From Phaeobacter bryozoorum (lineage in GTDB: Bacteria > Pseudomonadota > Alphaproteobacteria > Rhodobacterales > Rhodobacteraceae), in assembly GCF_041893525.1 (NCBI RefSeq), contig NZ_CP169068.1: 64,000 bases of DNA. The stretch is one strand, 5' to 3'. The notes below the pieces were generated by a model, which made no database searches, was not told the origin of the DNA, and was given only the letters and a program-made list of their open reading frames with translations. The translations under genes and the position numbers were made by a program. Positions 17,576-26,237 of the stretch are shown one piece after another (position 1 is the first letter of the stretch; the number at the start of each line of letters is the position of its first letter).

Positions 17576-19628
17576 CGGTGGTTTCCCTCTCTCGCAGCAG
17601 TGCATCCGCTGCTATGGCATCGCTGGTCGTACAGATCAGCGGATTGATTTCAAGTTCTTCCAGCCTGTCCAGATGGGCAAGCACATAGCCTTCAACCGCG
17701 CGGATCGCGCGCAGAATTGCGGCACGATCCGCCGCAGGGCCGCCGCGATACCCGCCAAGCAGCGGGGCAATGCGCAGCTGATCCAGCGCCTCTTCCAGCA
17801 TGTCCTCATGCACCGGCAGCAACAGCGACAGGCTGTCCTGCAACACTTCGCTCAGCACCCCCCCAGCACCCAGCGTCAGCACGAACCCATGGGCGGGATC
17901 CCTGATGACCCCCACCAGCAGCTCGGCCACGGTCCCGGTGATCATCTCCTCCAGCAGCAATTGTTCCGCGCCAATCTCCTGCGCCGCCTCCATGACCGCC
18001 TCAGGCGAGTGGAGGTTCAACCGCACTGCCCCGGCCTCGCTCTTATGCGCGAAACCTTCGCCCTTCAGCACCAGCGGAAACCCCACCCCAGACACGATGT
18101 CATGCAGGCTCTCTGCCAGCGCATCACGGCTTAGCCTGTGGCTTCGGGGAACCCGCAGACCGGCCGCCGCAAGACGCTGTTTCGCGAGGCCTTCGGGGAT
18201 CAGACTGGCGTCGCCATCCCCTGAGTCCGGACCTGGAAGGGCCAGGGGCAAATCAGATGGCACCGCGATACGACTGGCCGCCGCCGCCGCGCCCATGGCC
18301 TCTCGCAGGCCGCAGAGCGGCACGACGCCCGCCGCCAGAAGCCGCTGCGCGGTCTCTTCGGGCATCAGTTCCGGCAAACTGGCGACCATGGCCATTGGCG
18401 CACCGGTTTGCGCCCGCGTTGCTATTGCGGCCTCAACCGTGCAGGCCCAGTCTTCGGCCGAACACCGGTCTGCTCGTGGGAAATCCACGATGAGCATCAC
18501 CATATCCAGATCAGGATGCACCATGGCGCTGAACGCCCGGGTCATCGCAGGCACGTCCCGCCAGATATAGGTATGGTAGTCCAGAGGATTGGCCAGCGCG
18601 ACCATCGGGCCCAGGGCTGCGCGCAGCGCCTGATGCTGGCCGTCGGACAACGGCGGAAAGACCACAGACTGCGCCTGCCCGAGATCGGCAGCAAGGCTCG
18701 CTTCACCCCCGGAGCAGCTGATCGTCGCAACCCGGCATCCGGCGCGGGGGCCAAGCACATGCAGAACCTTCAGCGTTTCCAGAAATACCGGCAAATCATC
18801 CACCCGTGCCACACCACAGCGCCGCAACAGCGCATCGGCACCGGCCTCCTGACCGGCAAGCGACGCCGTATGGGACAGCGTCGCCGCCTGCGCCTGATCC
18901 GAGCGTCCGACCTTCAGCGCCACGATCGGTTTTCCACAGGCGGCCGCCTGATGCGCCAGCAATTCAAAGGCACGCAGGTCGCGGACACCTTCGATATGCA
19001 GGCCAATGGCGGTTACGCGCGGATCCTCCAGCAGGCCGCGCGCAATCTGTGCGATATCGCTTTGCGCCTGATTGCCAACGGTAACCACATAAGCAATCGG
19101 CAGCCCACGCGCCTGCATGGTCAGATTGATCGCGATATTGGAGCTCTGGGTGAGGATTGCCACGCCGCGCTCCACCGCCACGCCACCGTGCTGATCCGGC
19201 CATAGCAATACCTGATCCAGATAGTTGATGAACCCATAGCAGTTAGGGCCGAGGATGGGCATCTCTCCCGCCGCTTGCAAAAGATGGTTCTGCAGGTCGG
19301 CCCCATCACCGGCCTCCCTCTGGGCCTCGCGAAAACCGGAGGCAAAACAGACCGCCCCCCCAGCCCCCCGGCGAGAGAGCGCCGCCACCGCTTCGACGGT
19401 GGCGTGTCTGTTGACGCCGATAAAGCTGGCATCGGGCGCGGCGGGCAGATCATCCACCGATGCAAACGCCGTCAAGCCGCAGACCTCCGCAGCCTTCGGA
19501 TGCACCGGCCAGATCTGACCGGAAAACCCGATCTTCTGCAATTGTTCGATCACCTGACGGCACCAGGCACCGCCACCGATCACCGCGATGGAAGAGGGCC
19601 GAAACAAAGTGCTGAAGTCACGTATCAT
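17568..19628 (-). CDS. ADP-forming acyl-CoA synthetase (acetate-CoA ligase family)
   Basis: A 686-residue fusion of the CoA-binding/succinyl-CoA-ligase-like part (Rossmann start STLFRPSSIAVIGGG, and LSHTASLAGQEAGADALL, the block conserved in the family) with a C-terminal ATP-grasp domain (GFPLVLKGEGFAHKSEAGAV through LTLGAGGVLSEVL). Such enzymes make acyl-CoA from a carboxylate, ATP and CoA with release of ADP. The ATG at 19628 has GGGAG eight bases upstream; a GTG at 19634 is too close to it. Downstream it overlaps the CaiD-like gene by eight bases, so it probably activates the acid that this hydratase pathway handles. Confidence 0.85.
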   Translation of the reverse strand: MIRDFSTLFRPSSIAVIGGGAWCRQVIEQLQKIGFSGQIWPVHPKAAEVCGLTAFASVDDLPAAPDASFIGVNRHATVEAVAALSRRGAGGAVCFASGFREAQREAGDGADLQNHLLQAAGEMPILGPNCYGFINYLDQVLLWPDQHGGVAVERGVAILTQSSNIAINLTMQARGLPIAYVVTVGNQAQSDIAQIARGLLEDPRVTAIGLHIEGVRDLRAFELLAHQAAACGKPIVALKVGRSDQAQAATLSHTASLAGQEAGADALLRRCGVARVDDLPVFLETLKVLHVLGPRAGCRVATISCSGGEASLAADLGQAQSVVFPPLSDGQHQALRAALGPMVALANPLDYHTYIWRDVPAMTRAFSAMVHPDLDMVMLIVDFPRADRCSAEDWACTVEAAIATRAQTGAPMAMVASLPELMPEETAQRLLAAGVVPLCGLREAMGAAAAASRIAVPSDLPLALPGPDSGDGDASLIPEGLAKQRLAAAGLRVPRSHRLSRDALAESLHDIVSGVGFPLVLKGEGFAHKSEAGAVRLNLHSPEAVMEAAQEIGAEQLLLEEMITGTVAELLVGVIRDPAHGFVLTLGAGGVLSEVLQDSLSLLLPVHEDMLEEALDQLRIAPLLGGYRGGPAADRAAILRAIRAVEGYVLAHLDRLEELEINPLICTTSDAIAADALLRERETTDD

Positions 19629-19660
19629 TGCCACGGCTCCCGCCTGAACAGAGGCCCCGA

Positions 19661-19693
19661 TGCCTTCGGCGAGGATATTTGGAGCCAGAAGAT
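19661..19693 (-). repeat. Dispersed intergenic repeat, copy 3
   Basis: TGCCTTCGGCGAGGATATTT followed by GGAGCCAGAAGATG, in the same orientation as copy 2. It is the left arm of an inverted pair with 19818-19851. Confidence 0.65.
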
Positions 19694-19817
19694 GGGTAGG
19701 GTTTCATTAACCAGAATCGACGAGCCTCGACAGGCGGTACAGGCGGGGACGCCGATGACCGCGCCAGGAGATGGCCCCCGGTTGCGGCAGCGCCCTTCCG
19801 GGGGCTTGATCCTTTCT

Positions 19818-19851
19818 GCATCTTCTGGCCTTAAATATCCTCGCCGAAGGC
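19818..19851 (+). repeat. Dispersed intergenic repeat, copy 4
   Basis: GCATCTTCTGGCCTTAAATA followed by TCCTCGCCGAAGGC, the reverse complement of copy 3 with a few changes. The two arms bracket about 125 bases in the 285-base gap between the ligase gene and the acyl-CoA dehydrogenase gene. No gene was found between them. Confidence 0.65.
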
Positions 19852-19913
19852 GAAATCTGACCCGCCCGCCCGACGCGTCCGGGTAGAGCCTGAGACCGTT
19901 CGCCGCCATGCTT

Positions 19914-21077
19914 TCAACCACCATGCGAACGCAACAGCTCCCGGCTGATAATGTGACGCTGGATTTCGCTGGTGCCTTCCCAGATGCGCTCCACCCGAGC
20001 ATCCCGCCAGATGCGCTCCAGTGGCAGTTCATCCATCAGCCCCATACCGCCATGGATCTGGATCGCCTCATCCGCGACCATCGCCAGCATTTCTGTTGCT
20101 TTCAGCTTAGCCATCGACATGTCGGCCTCGGTCACGCTGCCCTGGTCGAATTTCCAAGCGGCTTCCCAGGTCAGCAGGTTGGCGGCCTTCAGCTCTGTTG
20201 CCATATCCGCAAGTTTGAAGGAAATGCCCTGAAACTTGCCAATCTGCTGGCCGAACTGGCGACGCTCGGCGGCGTAGGACACCGCGTGATCAAAGGCGCG
20301 CTCAGCCCGGCCCAGACAGGTCGCAGCCACCTGAAGACGGGTGGCGCCAAGCCAGGTGTTGGCGAGATCAAAACCCTTGTCGACCTCGCCCAGCACTGCG
20401 GTTTTTGGCAGGCGACAGTCGTCGAACTCCAGCACTGCATTGGTATAGCCCCGGTGGCTTACGTTGCGATAGCCGTCACGGACAGTGAACCCCGGCGTGC
20501 CCTTGTCGACGAAAAAGGCGGTGATCCGCTTTTTCGGGCCGCGCGCTGTGTCGTCTTCTCCCGTGGCCATGAAAACGATGGCAAAATCCGCGATATCCGC
20601 GTGGCTGATGAAATGCTTGGTCCCGTTCAGAACGAAGTCATCGCCGTCCGGGCGCGCTGTCGCGGTCATACCGCGCAGGTCAGAGCCAGCCCCCGGTTCG
20701 GTCATCGCAAGACAGTCCCATTTTTCACCGCGAATGCAGGGGTAGAGGTATCTCTCTTTCTGCTCCGGCATGCCGGCCAGAAGGATATTCGAGGGGCGTG
20801 CGACGCAGGTCCAGTGCAGGGCGTAATTGGCGCGGCCCAGCTCCTTTTCATAGAGCAGCCAGGTCAGCGTATCGAGGCCGGCACCCCCCACCTCTTCGGG
20901 CATGTTGGCGGCGTATAGCCCGGCCTCTATCGCCTTGGCCTGGATGTCGCGGACCCGTTCCATCGGCAGATGGCCACTGCGTTCGACCTCCAGCTCGTGA
21001 GGATAGAGCTCCCTGGTGACAAAGGCGCGCGTGGTTTCCACGATCATCGCCTGCTCTTCAGACAGACCAAATTGCAT
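19914..21077 (-). CDS. Acyl-CoA dehydrogenase (CaiA-like)
   Basis: FAD-dependent acyl-CoA dehydrogenase of 387 residues. Clear family blocks are LAMTEPGAGSDLRGM (FAD/substrate loop), RRQFGQQIGKFQGISFKLADM, and IQIHGGMGLMDELPLERIWR with RIWEGTSEIQRHIISREL at the end. The catalytic Glu is expected in the WEGTSEIQ segment. A GGGGGAG site precedes the ATG. It is the first gene of the unit with the acyl-CoA ligase and CaiD-like hydratase, and divergent from a GATase1-AraC regulator. By context it may act like CaiA on a betaine-CoA; the substrate is not proven. Confidence 0.88.
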   Translation of the reverse strand: MQFGLSEEQAMIVETTRAFVTRELYPHELEVERSGHLPMERVRDIQAKAIEAGLYAANMPEEVGGAGLDTLTWLLYEKELGRANYALHWTCVARPSNILLAGMPEQKERYLYPCIRGEKWDCLAMTEPGAGSDLRGMTATARPDGDDFVLNGTKHFISHADIADFAIVFMATGEDDTARGPKKRITAFFVDKGTPGFTVRDGYRNVSHRGYTNAVLEFDDCRLPKTAVLGEVDKGFDLANTWLGATRLQVAATCLGRAERAFDHAVSYAAERRQFGQQIGKFQGISFKLADMATELKAANLLTWEAAWKFDQGSVTEADMSMAKLKATEMLAMVADEAIQIHGGMGLMDELPLERIWRDARVERIWEGTSEIQRHIISRELLRSHGG

Positions 21078-21166
21078 GTCTTGCTCCCCCGTGATGGGAT
21101 CCCTGTTGACGTTGACCTGAGCCTAGGGCTGGATACGGTCAGTATCGTGCAGCATCGGACATTTTC

Positions 21167-22111
21167 GTGCCAAACTGGAAGAAACCACACGCTGCAACGC
21201 AGCAGATCGACCTATTGCTGTTCGATCAGTTCTCTGGCCATTGCCTTGCCAATACGGTGGAGCCGCTGCGGGCCGCCAACACGTTTGCAGGCCGACCGCT
21301 GTACTCCTGGCGGTTCGTGACGCTTGATGGCAATACCGCGATGTCATCGGCGGCGATGGAGGTCAGCGCGCAGGCGCCGCTGAGCAAAGCTGAGGGCGAT
21401 ATGCTGATCGCCATGCCGAGCTACCGCTATCTGCGCCATGCAACCGAAGCCACATCGCGCGGGTTGCGGGCGGCGCAGCGGCGCTATGGCGTATTGGCGG
21501 GATTCGATACCGGTGCCTGGCTGCTGGCTGAGGCCGGGCTTCTGGATGGCTACCGCGCCACCATCCACAGCGCGGAGATCGACGCCTTTGCCGAGGCGTT
21601 TCCGACCGTTCAGGCCGAGATGCACCGGTTTCTGTGGGACCGGGACCGGCTGACATGCTCAGGCGCGATGGCGGCATTTGACGGGATACTCGACATGATC
21701 GCGCGACAGCACGGGCAGGCCCTGCGACTGGATGTTGCCACCCTGTTCCTGAGCGGCGAGCCAGGGGAGACCGGGACATCCAGACCCGTGCGAAGCGCCT
21801 CTGTCGGGCGTGCAATTGCGGTGATGGAGGCCAATCTGGAAACCCCGCTCCCGCTGGGCGAAGTCGCGCGACGGGTTGGGCGGAGCCTGCGGGATCTGGC
21901 ACGTCGCACGCAGGGCGAATTGGGCACAACGCCGCAGACGCTATATCAGCATCTGCGATTGAAACAGGCAAGACGGCTTGTATTAGAGACGGATTTCAGC
22001 ATCTCGGAGATCGCCCTGCGCTGCGGCTATGAGAACCCCAGCGCGTTGACCCGCGCCTTTCGCAGCGTCTTTGCCACAACGCCAAGAGACCTGCGCCGCA
22101 CCCGGAGATAG
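21167..22111 (+). CDS. GATase1-AraC family transcriptional regulator (CdhR/GbdR-type)
   Basis: A 314-residue regulator made of an N-terminal DJ-1/PfpI-like domain (IDLLLFDQFSGHCLANTVEPLRAAN, and GVLAGFDTGAWLLAEAGLLDGYRATIH) and a C-terminal AraC pair of helix-turn-helices (LPLGEVARRVGRSLRDLARR; FSISEIALRCGYENPSALTRAFRSVF). The frame starts with GTG at 21167. Relatives of this architecture (GbdR, CdhR) sense betaine-type metabolites and control their catabolism. Its divergent position suggests control of the acyl-CoA dehydrogenase/ligase/hydratase unit. The effector is inferred only. Confidence 0.85.
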   Translation: MPNWKKPHAATQQIDLLLFDQFSGHCLANTVEPLRAANTFAGRPLYSWRFVTLDGNTAMSSAAMEVSAQAPLSKAEGDMLIAMPSYRYLRHATEATSRGLRAAQRRYGVLAGFDTGAWLLAEAGLLDGYRATIHSAEIDAFAEAFPTVQAEMHRFLWDRDRLTCSGAMAAFDGILDMIARQHGQALRLDVATLFLSGEPGETGTSRPVRSASVGRAIAVMEANLETPLPLGEVARRVGRSLRDLARRTQGELGTTPQTLYQHLRLKQARRLVLETDFSISEIALRCGYENPSALTRAFRSVFATTPRDLRRTRR

Positions 22112-22219
22112 CAGCCGCAACGCAGGCTGGTGGTTTTCTTGATTTGCAAAAAGCAGCTATTGTTTGCGCTAGCGCGCAAGGGGTCTTGCGCTTGCGCGGG
22201 TTATCAGAACAATTGGGCC

Positions 22220-24040
22220 ATGACAGATATCGCATTCCCAAGCTGGCCCGATGTAGCCCCCCAATTGATTGAAGTTGCGGCAGGTCGCCGCCCTGCGGAC
22301 ACGGTGATCCGCCAGGGGGTCTGGGTCAATGTTCACACCCGCGAACAACTGCCCGATCATGACATCGCCATCGTGGCCGGGCGCATCGCCTATGTCGGCC
22401 CCGATGCCAGCTATTGCACCGGCCCCGACACCGAGGTGATCGAGGCCAACGGGCGCTATATGATCCCCGGCCTCTGTGATGCGCATATGCATATCGAAAG
22501 CGGGATGCTGACCCCCGCAGAATTCGCCCGCGCGGTGATCCCACATGGCACCACCTCGATGTTCACCGACCCGCATGAAATCGCCAATGTCCTGGGTCTG
22601 GAGGGCGTGCGCCTGATGCATGACGAGGCGCTGATGCAGCCGGTCAATATCTTTACCCAGATGCCGAGCTGCGCGCCCTCGGCGCCTGGGCTGGAAACCA
22701 CCGGATATGAGATTTCGCCCGAGGATGTGGCCGAGGCGATGAGCTGGCCGGGCATCATCGGGCTGGGCGAGATGATGAATTTTCCCGGTGTGGCAGCGGG
22801 CGATCCCAAGATGCTGGCAGAGATCGCTGCAACCCAGCGCGCGGGCAAGACCGTTGGCGGGCATTATGCCTCGCCTGATCTGGGGCCGGATTTCGCAGCC
22901 TATGTGGCTGGCGGTCCGGCGGATGACCACGAAGGCACCTGCGAGGCGGACGCGATTGCCCGGATGCGACAGGGGATGCGCGCGATGGTGCGGCTCGGCT
23001 CGGCCTGGTATGACGTTGAGGCGCAGATCACCGCGATCACCGAAAAGGGACTGGATCCGCGCAATTTCATTCTTTGCACCGACGATTGCCACTCCGGCAC
23101 GCTGGTCAATGACGGCCATATGAACCGGGTGGTGCGCCACGCGATTGAATGCGGCTGTGACCCTTTGATCGCCTTGCAGATGGCCACGATCAACACCGCG
23201 ACGCATTTCGGGCTGGAGCGTGACATCGGCTCTATCACCCCGGGTCGGCGCGCGGATGTGATCCTGACCTCCGATCTGAAGACCCTGCCGATCGAGCTGG
23301 TGATTGCCCGTGGCGAGATCGTAGCCAAGGATGGCGAGATCACCGTGGATTGCCCGCATCTGGACTGGCCCGAAACCGCGCGTGGCACGGTGCATCTGGG
23401 CCATCAGCTGGGCGCTGAGGATTTTGAGATCGCCGCGCCTGAGGGCGCAAATGTGATCACCGCCAATGTCATCGGTGTGGTTGAGAACCAGGCCCCGACC
23501 AAAGCGCTACAGGCAGAGCTGCCGGTGCAGGACGGGCTGGTCGAGGCCACATTGGCCGAGGCGGGCGACATCTGCCAGATTGCATTGGTGGAACGCCACC
23601 GGGCGACGGGTGGCGTCACCAACGCCTTTGTCTCCGGCTTTGGCTACAGCGGCAAGATGGCGATGGCCTCCACCGTGGCGCATGACAGCCACCATATGAT
23701 CGTGGTCGGCACTGACCGCGCGCAGATGGCGCTGGCGGCCAATCGTCTGGCCGAGGTGGGCGGCGGCATCACCATCTTCCGCGAAGGACAGGAGCTGGCT
23801 CTGGTTGAGCTGCCCATTGCCGGGCTGATGTCCGACAGCCCCGCGACGGAGGTTGCCGCCAAGGCGCAGAAGATGGTTGAGGCGATGGAGACCTGCGGCT
23901 GCAAGCTCAACAACGCCTATATGCAGCATTCCCTGCTGGCGCTGGTGGTGATCCCCGAATTGCGCATTTCCGATCTGGGGCTGGTGGATGTGCGCAGCTT
24001 CGAGAAGATACCGGTCATCGCAAGCGCCGGGCCGTCCTGA
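22220..24040 (+). CDS. ade: Adenine deaminase
   Basis: Converts adenine to hypoxanthine and ammonia. The 606-residue protein starts at the ATG in GGGCCATGACAGATATC; the upstream 30 codons in frame look non-coding. It has the metal-binding DAHMHIESGMLTPAEFARAV block with GTTSMFTDPHEIANVLG, TDDCHSGTLVNDGHMNRVV, the SITPGRRADVIL segment and the C-terminal GGGITIFREGQELALVELPIAG motif. It is followed by AMP nucleosidase, which supplies adenine from AMP. The pairing suggests an adenylate salvage or degradation route. Confidence 0.95.
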   Translation: MTDIAFPSWPDVAPQLIEVAAGRRPADTVIRQGVWVNVHTREQLPDHDIAIVAGRIAYVGPDASYCTGPDTEVIEANGRYMIPGLCDAHMHIESGMLTPAEFARAVIPHGTTSMFTDPHEIANVLGLEGVRLMHDEALMQPVNIFTQMPSCAPSAPGLETTGYEISPEDVAEAMSWPGIIGLGEMMNFPGVAAGDPKMLAEIAATQRAGKTVGGHYASPDLGPDFAAYVAGGPADDHEGTCEADAIARMRQGMRAMVRLGSAWYDVEAQITAITEKGLDPRNFILCTDDCHSGTLVNDGHMNRVVRHAIECGCDPLIALQMATINTATHFGLERDIGSITPGRRADVILTSDLKTLPIELVIARGEIVAKDGEITVDCPHLDWPETARGTVHLGHQLGAEDFEIAAPEGANVITANVIGVVENQAPTKALQAELPVQDGLVEATLAEAGDICQIALVERHRATGGVTNAFVSGFGYSGKMAMASTVAHDSHHMIVVGTDRAQMALAANRLAEVGGGITIFREGQELALVELPIAGLMSDSPATEVAAKAQKMVEAMETCGCKLNNAYMQHSLLALVVIPELRISDLGLVDVRSFEKIPVIASAGPS

Positions 24041-24134
24041 CCCCCGGCGCGTGTCGGCCGGCCCCGTGTCCTTTCCAGAGCCACCCCGTCATCCGATGGC
24101 AGAGTGCCCCGTTTTTCAGTGATCGAGCATAATC

Positions 24135-25616
24135 ATGACAACAGTTAAGATCCCGCAGCTTCCGGCAGCAGAAGAGTTTACAGATGCCGCGGCGGCCGTT
24201 GCCCGGTTGGAGCAGCTGTACCGTGAGGCGACGCAGTTTCTATGCGCCGAGTTTTCGCGCATCCTGACCGATGGTCCCTCCGTCGGCAGCACCGGGACCA
24301 CCCCGCGTATTCGCGCATTCTACCCTGAGATCCGCTTTACCACGTCGTCTTTTGCACAGGTCGACAGCCGGCTGAGCTATGGGCATGTGTCGGCCCCCGG
24401 CACCTATGCAACCACGGTGACCCGCCCGGATCTGTTCCGGCATTACCTGACCCAGCAAATCGGCCTGCTGATCCGCAACCACGGACAGCCGGTGACCATC
24501 GCTGTCTCAGATACGCCAATCCCGGTGCATTTTGCCGTGGCGGCCGATCCCAGCCTGACGGTCCCACAGGAAGGCGCTGCCGGTTTCACGCTGCGCGATG
24601 TCTTTGACGTACCGGACCTGGCCACCACCAATGACGACATTGTAAACGGCACCTATCAGTCGCCGGACAATATTGGTCCGCTGTCGCTCTTTACCGCGCA
24701 GCGGATTGATTATTCGCTGGCCCGGCTGTCGCATTACACGGCGACCGACCCGCAGCATTTTCAAAATCACGTGCTGTTCACCAACTACCAGTTCTATGTC
24801 GCCGAATTCGAAGCCTACGCCCGTGCGCAGCTGGCGGATCCGGCCTCTGGCTACAGCAGCTTTGTCAGCACCGGCGATCATGAAATCACCAGCGCGGACG
24901 CGGAGATCCCGCCGATTGCGAAGCTGCCGCAGATGCCGACCTATCATCTGAAACGGCAGGACGGCTCGGGCATCACGCTGGTCAATATCGGCGTCGGCCC
25001 GTCGAACGCCAAGACCGCCACCGACCATATCGCGGTATTGCGCCCGCACGCCTGGCTGATGGTCGGTCACTGTGCCGGGCTGCGCAACACTCAGACGCTG
25101 GGCGATTTTGTGCTGGGGCACGGCTATCTGCGCGAGGATCACGTTCTGGACGACGATCTGCCGATCTGGACCCCGATTCCGGCACTGGCGGAAATCCAGG
25201 TCGCGCTTGAGGATGCGGTGGCCGAGGTGACGGAGCTGGAAGGCTACGACCTGAAGCGGATCATGCGGACCGGCACCGTTGCCACCATCGACAACCGCAA
25301 TTGGGAACTGCGCGATCAATCCGGCCCCGTGCAGAGACTGTCGCAATCCCGTGCCATCGCGCTGGATATGGAAAGCGCCACCATCGCCGCCAATGGCTAT
25401 CGTTTCCGGGTGCCCTATGGAACGCTGCTCTGTGTGTCGGACAAGCCGCTGCATGGCGAACTGAAGCTACCGGGGATGGCATCTGAGTTTTATCACACCC
25501 AGGTTGCCCGCCATTTGCAGATCGGGATAAAGGCGATGGAGCAGTTGCGTGGCATGCCATTGGAACGTTTGCACAGCCGAAAACTGCGTTCCTTTGACGA
25601 AACAGCCTTTCTCTGA
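24135..25616 (+). CDS. amn: AMP nucleosidase
   Basis: Hydrolyses AMP to adenine and ribose 5-phosphate. The 493-residue length and the two-part structure fit Amn: an N-terminal Amn-specific domain (LYREATQFLCAEFSRIL, RAFYPEIRFTTSSF) and a C-terminal nucleoside-phosphorylase-like domain with NIGVGPSNAKTATDHIAVLRPHAWLMVGHCAGL and ALDMESATIAANGYRFRVPYG. It lies 94 bases after adenine deaminase in the same direction, and a strong terminator follows. The gap before it may carry its own promoter. Confidence 0.95.
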   Translation: MTTVKIPQLPAAEEFTDAAAAVARLEQLYREATQFLCAEFSRILTDGPSVGSTGTTPRIRAFYPEIRFTTSSFAQVDSRLSYGHVSAPGTYATTVTRPDLFRHYLTQQIGLLIRNHGQPVTIAVSDTPIPVHFAVAADPSLTVPQEGAAGFTLRDVFDVPDLATTNDDIVNGTYQSPDNIGPLSLFTAQRIDYSLARLSHYTATDPQHFQNHVLFTNYQFYVAEFEAYARAQLADPASGYSSFVSTGDHEITSADAEIPPIAKLPQMPTYHLKRQDGSGITLVNIGVGPSNAKTATDHIAVLRPHAWLMVGHCAGLRNTQTLGDFVLGHGYLREDHVLDDDLPIWTPIPALAEIQVALEDAVAEVTELEGYDLKRIMRTGTVATIDNRNWELRDQSGPVQRLSQSRAIALDMESATIAANGYRFRVPYGTLLCVSDKPLHGELKLPGMASEFYHTQVARHLQIGIKAMEQLRGMPLERLHSRKLRSFDETAFL

Positions 25617-25640
25617 GGGTGATTTTCCCGCTAATTCTTC

Positions 25641-25667
25641 AAAAACCCCTATTTTATGGGGTTTTTG
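25641..25667 (+). terminator. Rho-independent terminator after amn
   Basis: AAAAACCCC, loop TATTTTA-type, GGGGTTTTT: a near-perfect hairpin with T tract, 25 bases after the amn stop. Confidence 0.85.
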
Positions 25668-25757
25668 ACAACACTACTCGTTGTGTTCGGCCACAACATA
25701 ACGCTAGAGTTACGCGATGAGGCCCCATAACTCGGGCAGTGACAAGGAGACCTAAGA

Positions 25758-26046
25758 ATGTCCAAACCGATGACCAAGACCCAGCTTGTTGCCGCACTGG
25801 CTGAAGAGATGGACAGCGACAAAAAAGCGGCAGGCGCTGCGCTTGACGCCGTTTGCGCGCTGATCACCCGCGAAGTTTCCGGCGGTGGTGCCGTGACTTC
25901 TGCCCGGCGTTGGCAAGATCTACTGCCGCGAGCGCCCCGAGCGCGAAGTGCGCAACCCGGCCACCGGTGAGAAATTCACCAAAGAGGCCGACAAAGTGGT
26001 CAAGATGACCATCGCCAAAGCGCTGAAAGACAGCGTGAACGGCTAA
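25758..26046 (+). pseudogene. HU-family DNA-binding protein gene with a one-base frameshift
   Basis: The frame from the ATG at 25758 (good AAGGAG site) encodes a normal HU start, MTKTQLVAALAEEMDSDKKA, up to GGGAVTS, then runs out of frame to a stop at 25970. The next frame carries the rest: LPGVGKIYCRERPEREVRNP, ATGEKFTKEADKVVKMTIAK, ending at TAA 26046. Removing one T at 25898-25899 restores an uninterrupted 95-residue HU protein. Whether this is an error or a real mutation cannot be told; the tail is perfectly conserved, which argues for recent change or sequencing error. HU bends and packages DNA as a dimer. A terminator follows. Confidence 0.85.
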
Positions 26047-26073
26047 GGGTCAAGGCACGGTTGACCGTGTTTC

Positions 26074-26100
26074 GGGTCGCCTTTCGGGCGGCCCTTTTTT
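26074..26100 (+). terminator. Rho-independent terminator after the HU gene
   Basis: GGGTCGCC, loop TTTCG, GGCGGCCC with one G-T pair, then six T. Good intrinsic terminator. Confidence 0.85.
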
Positions 26101-26237
26101 GTGCCTGAACAGCGCAGCTCCCGAAAAATCAAGATCCCCAACCGGCCAGCCGAATTCGGTTCCCAGCGAATGCTTGTCTTGCTAAACATATCGCGACCAC
26201 ACCCGAACGGGCTGCGGCACCGGACCGGCAGGGGGAT

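Noticed and set aside
22169..23404. A 411-codon minus-strand frame opposite adenine deaminase
   Set aside because: It is a shadow of ade, with His/Arg-rich sequence and no motif.
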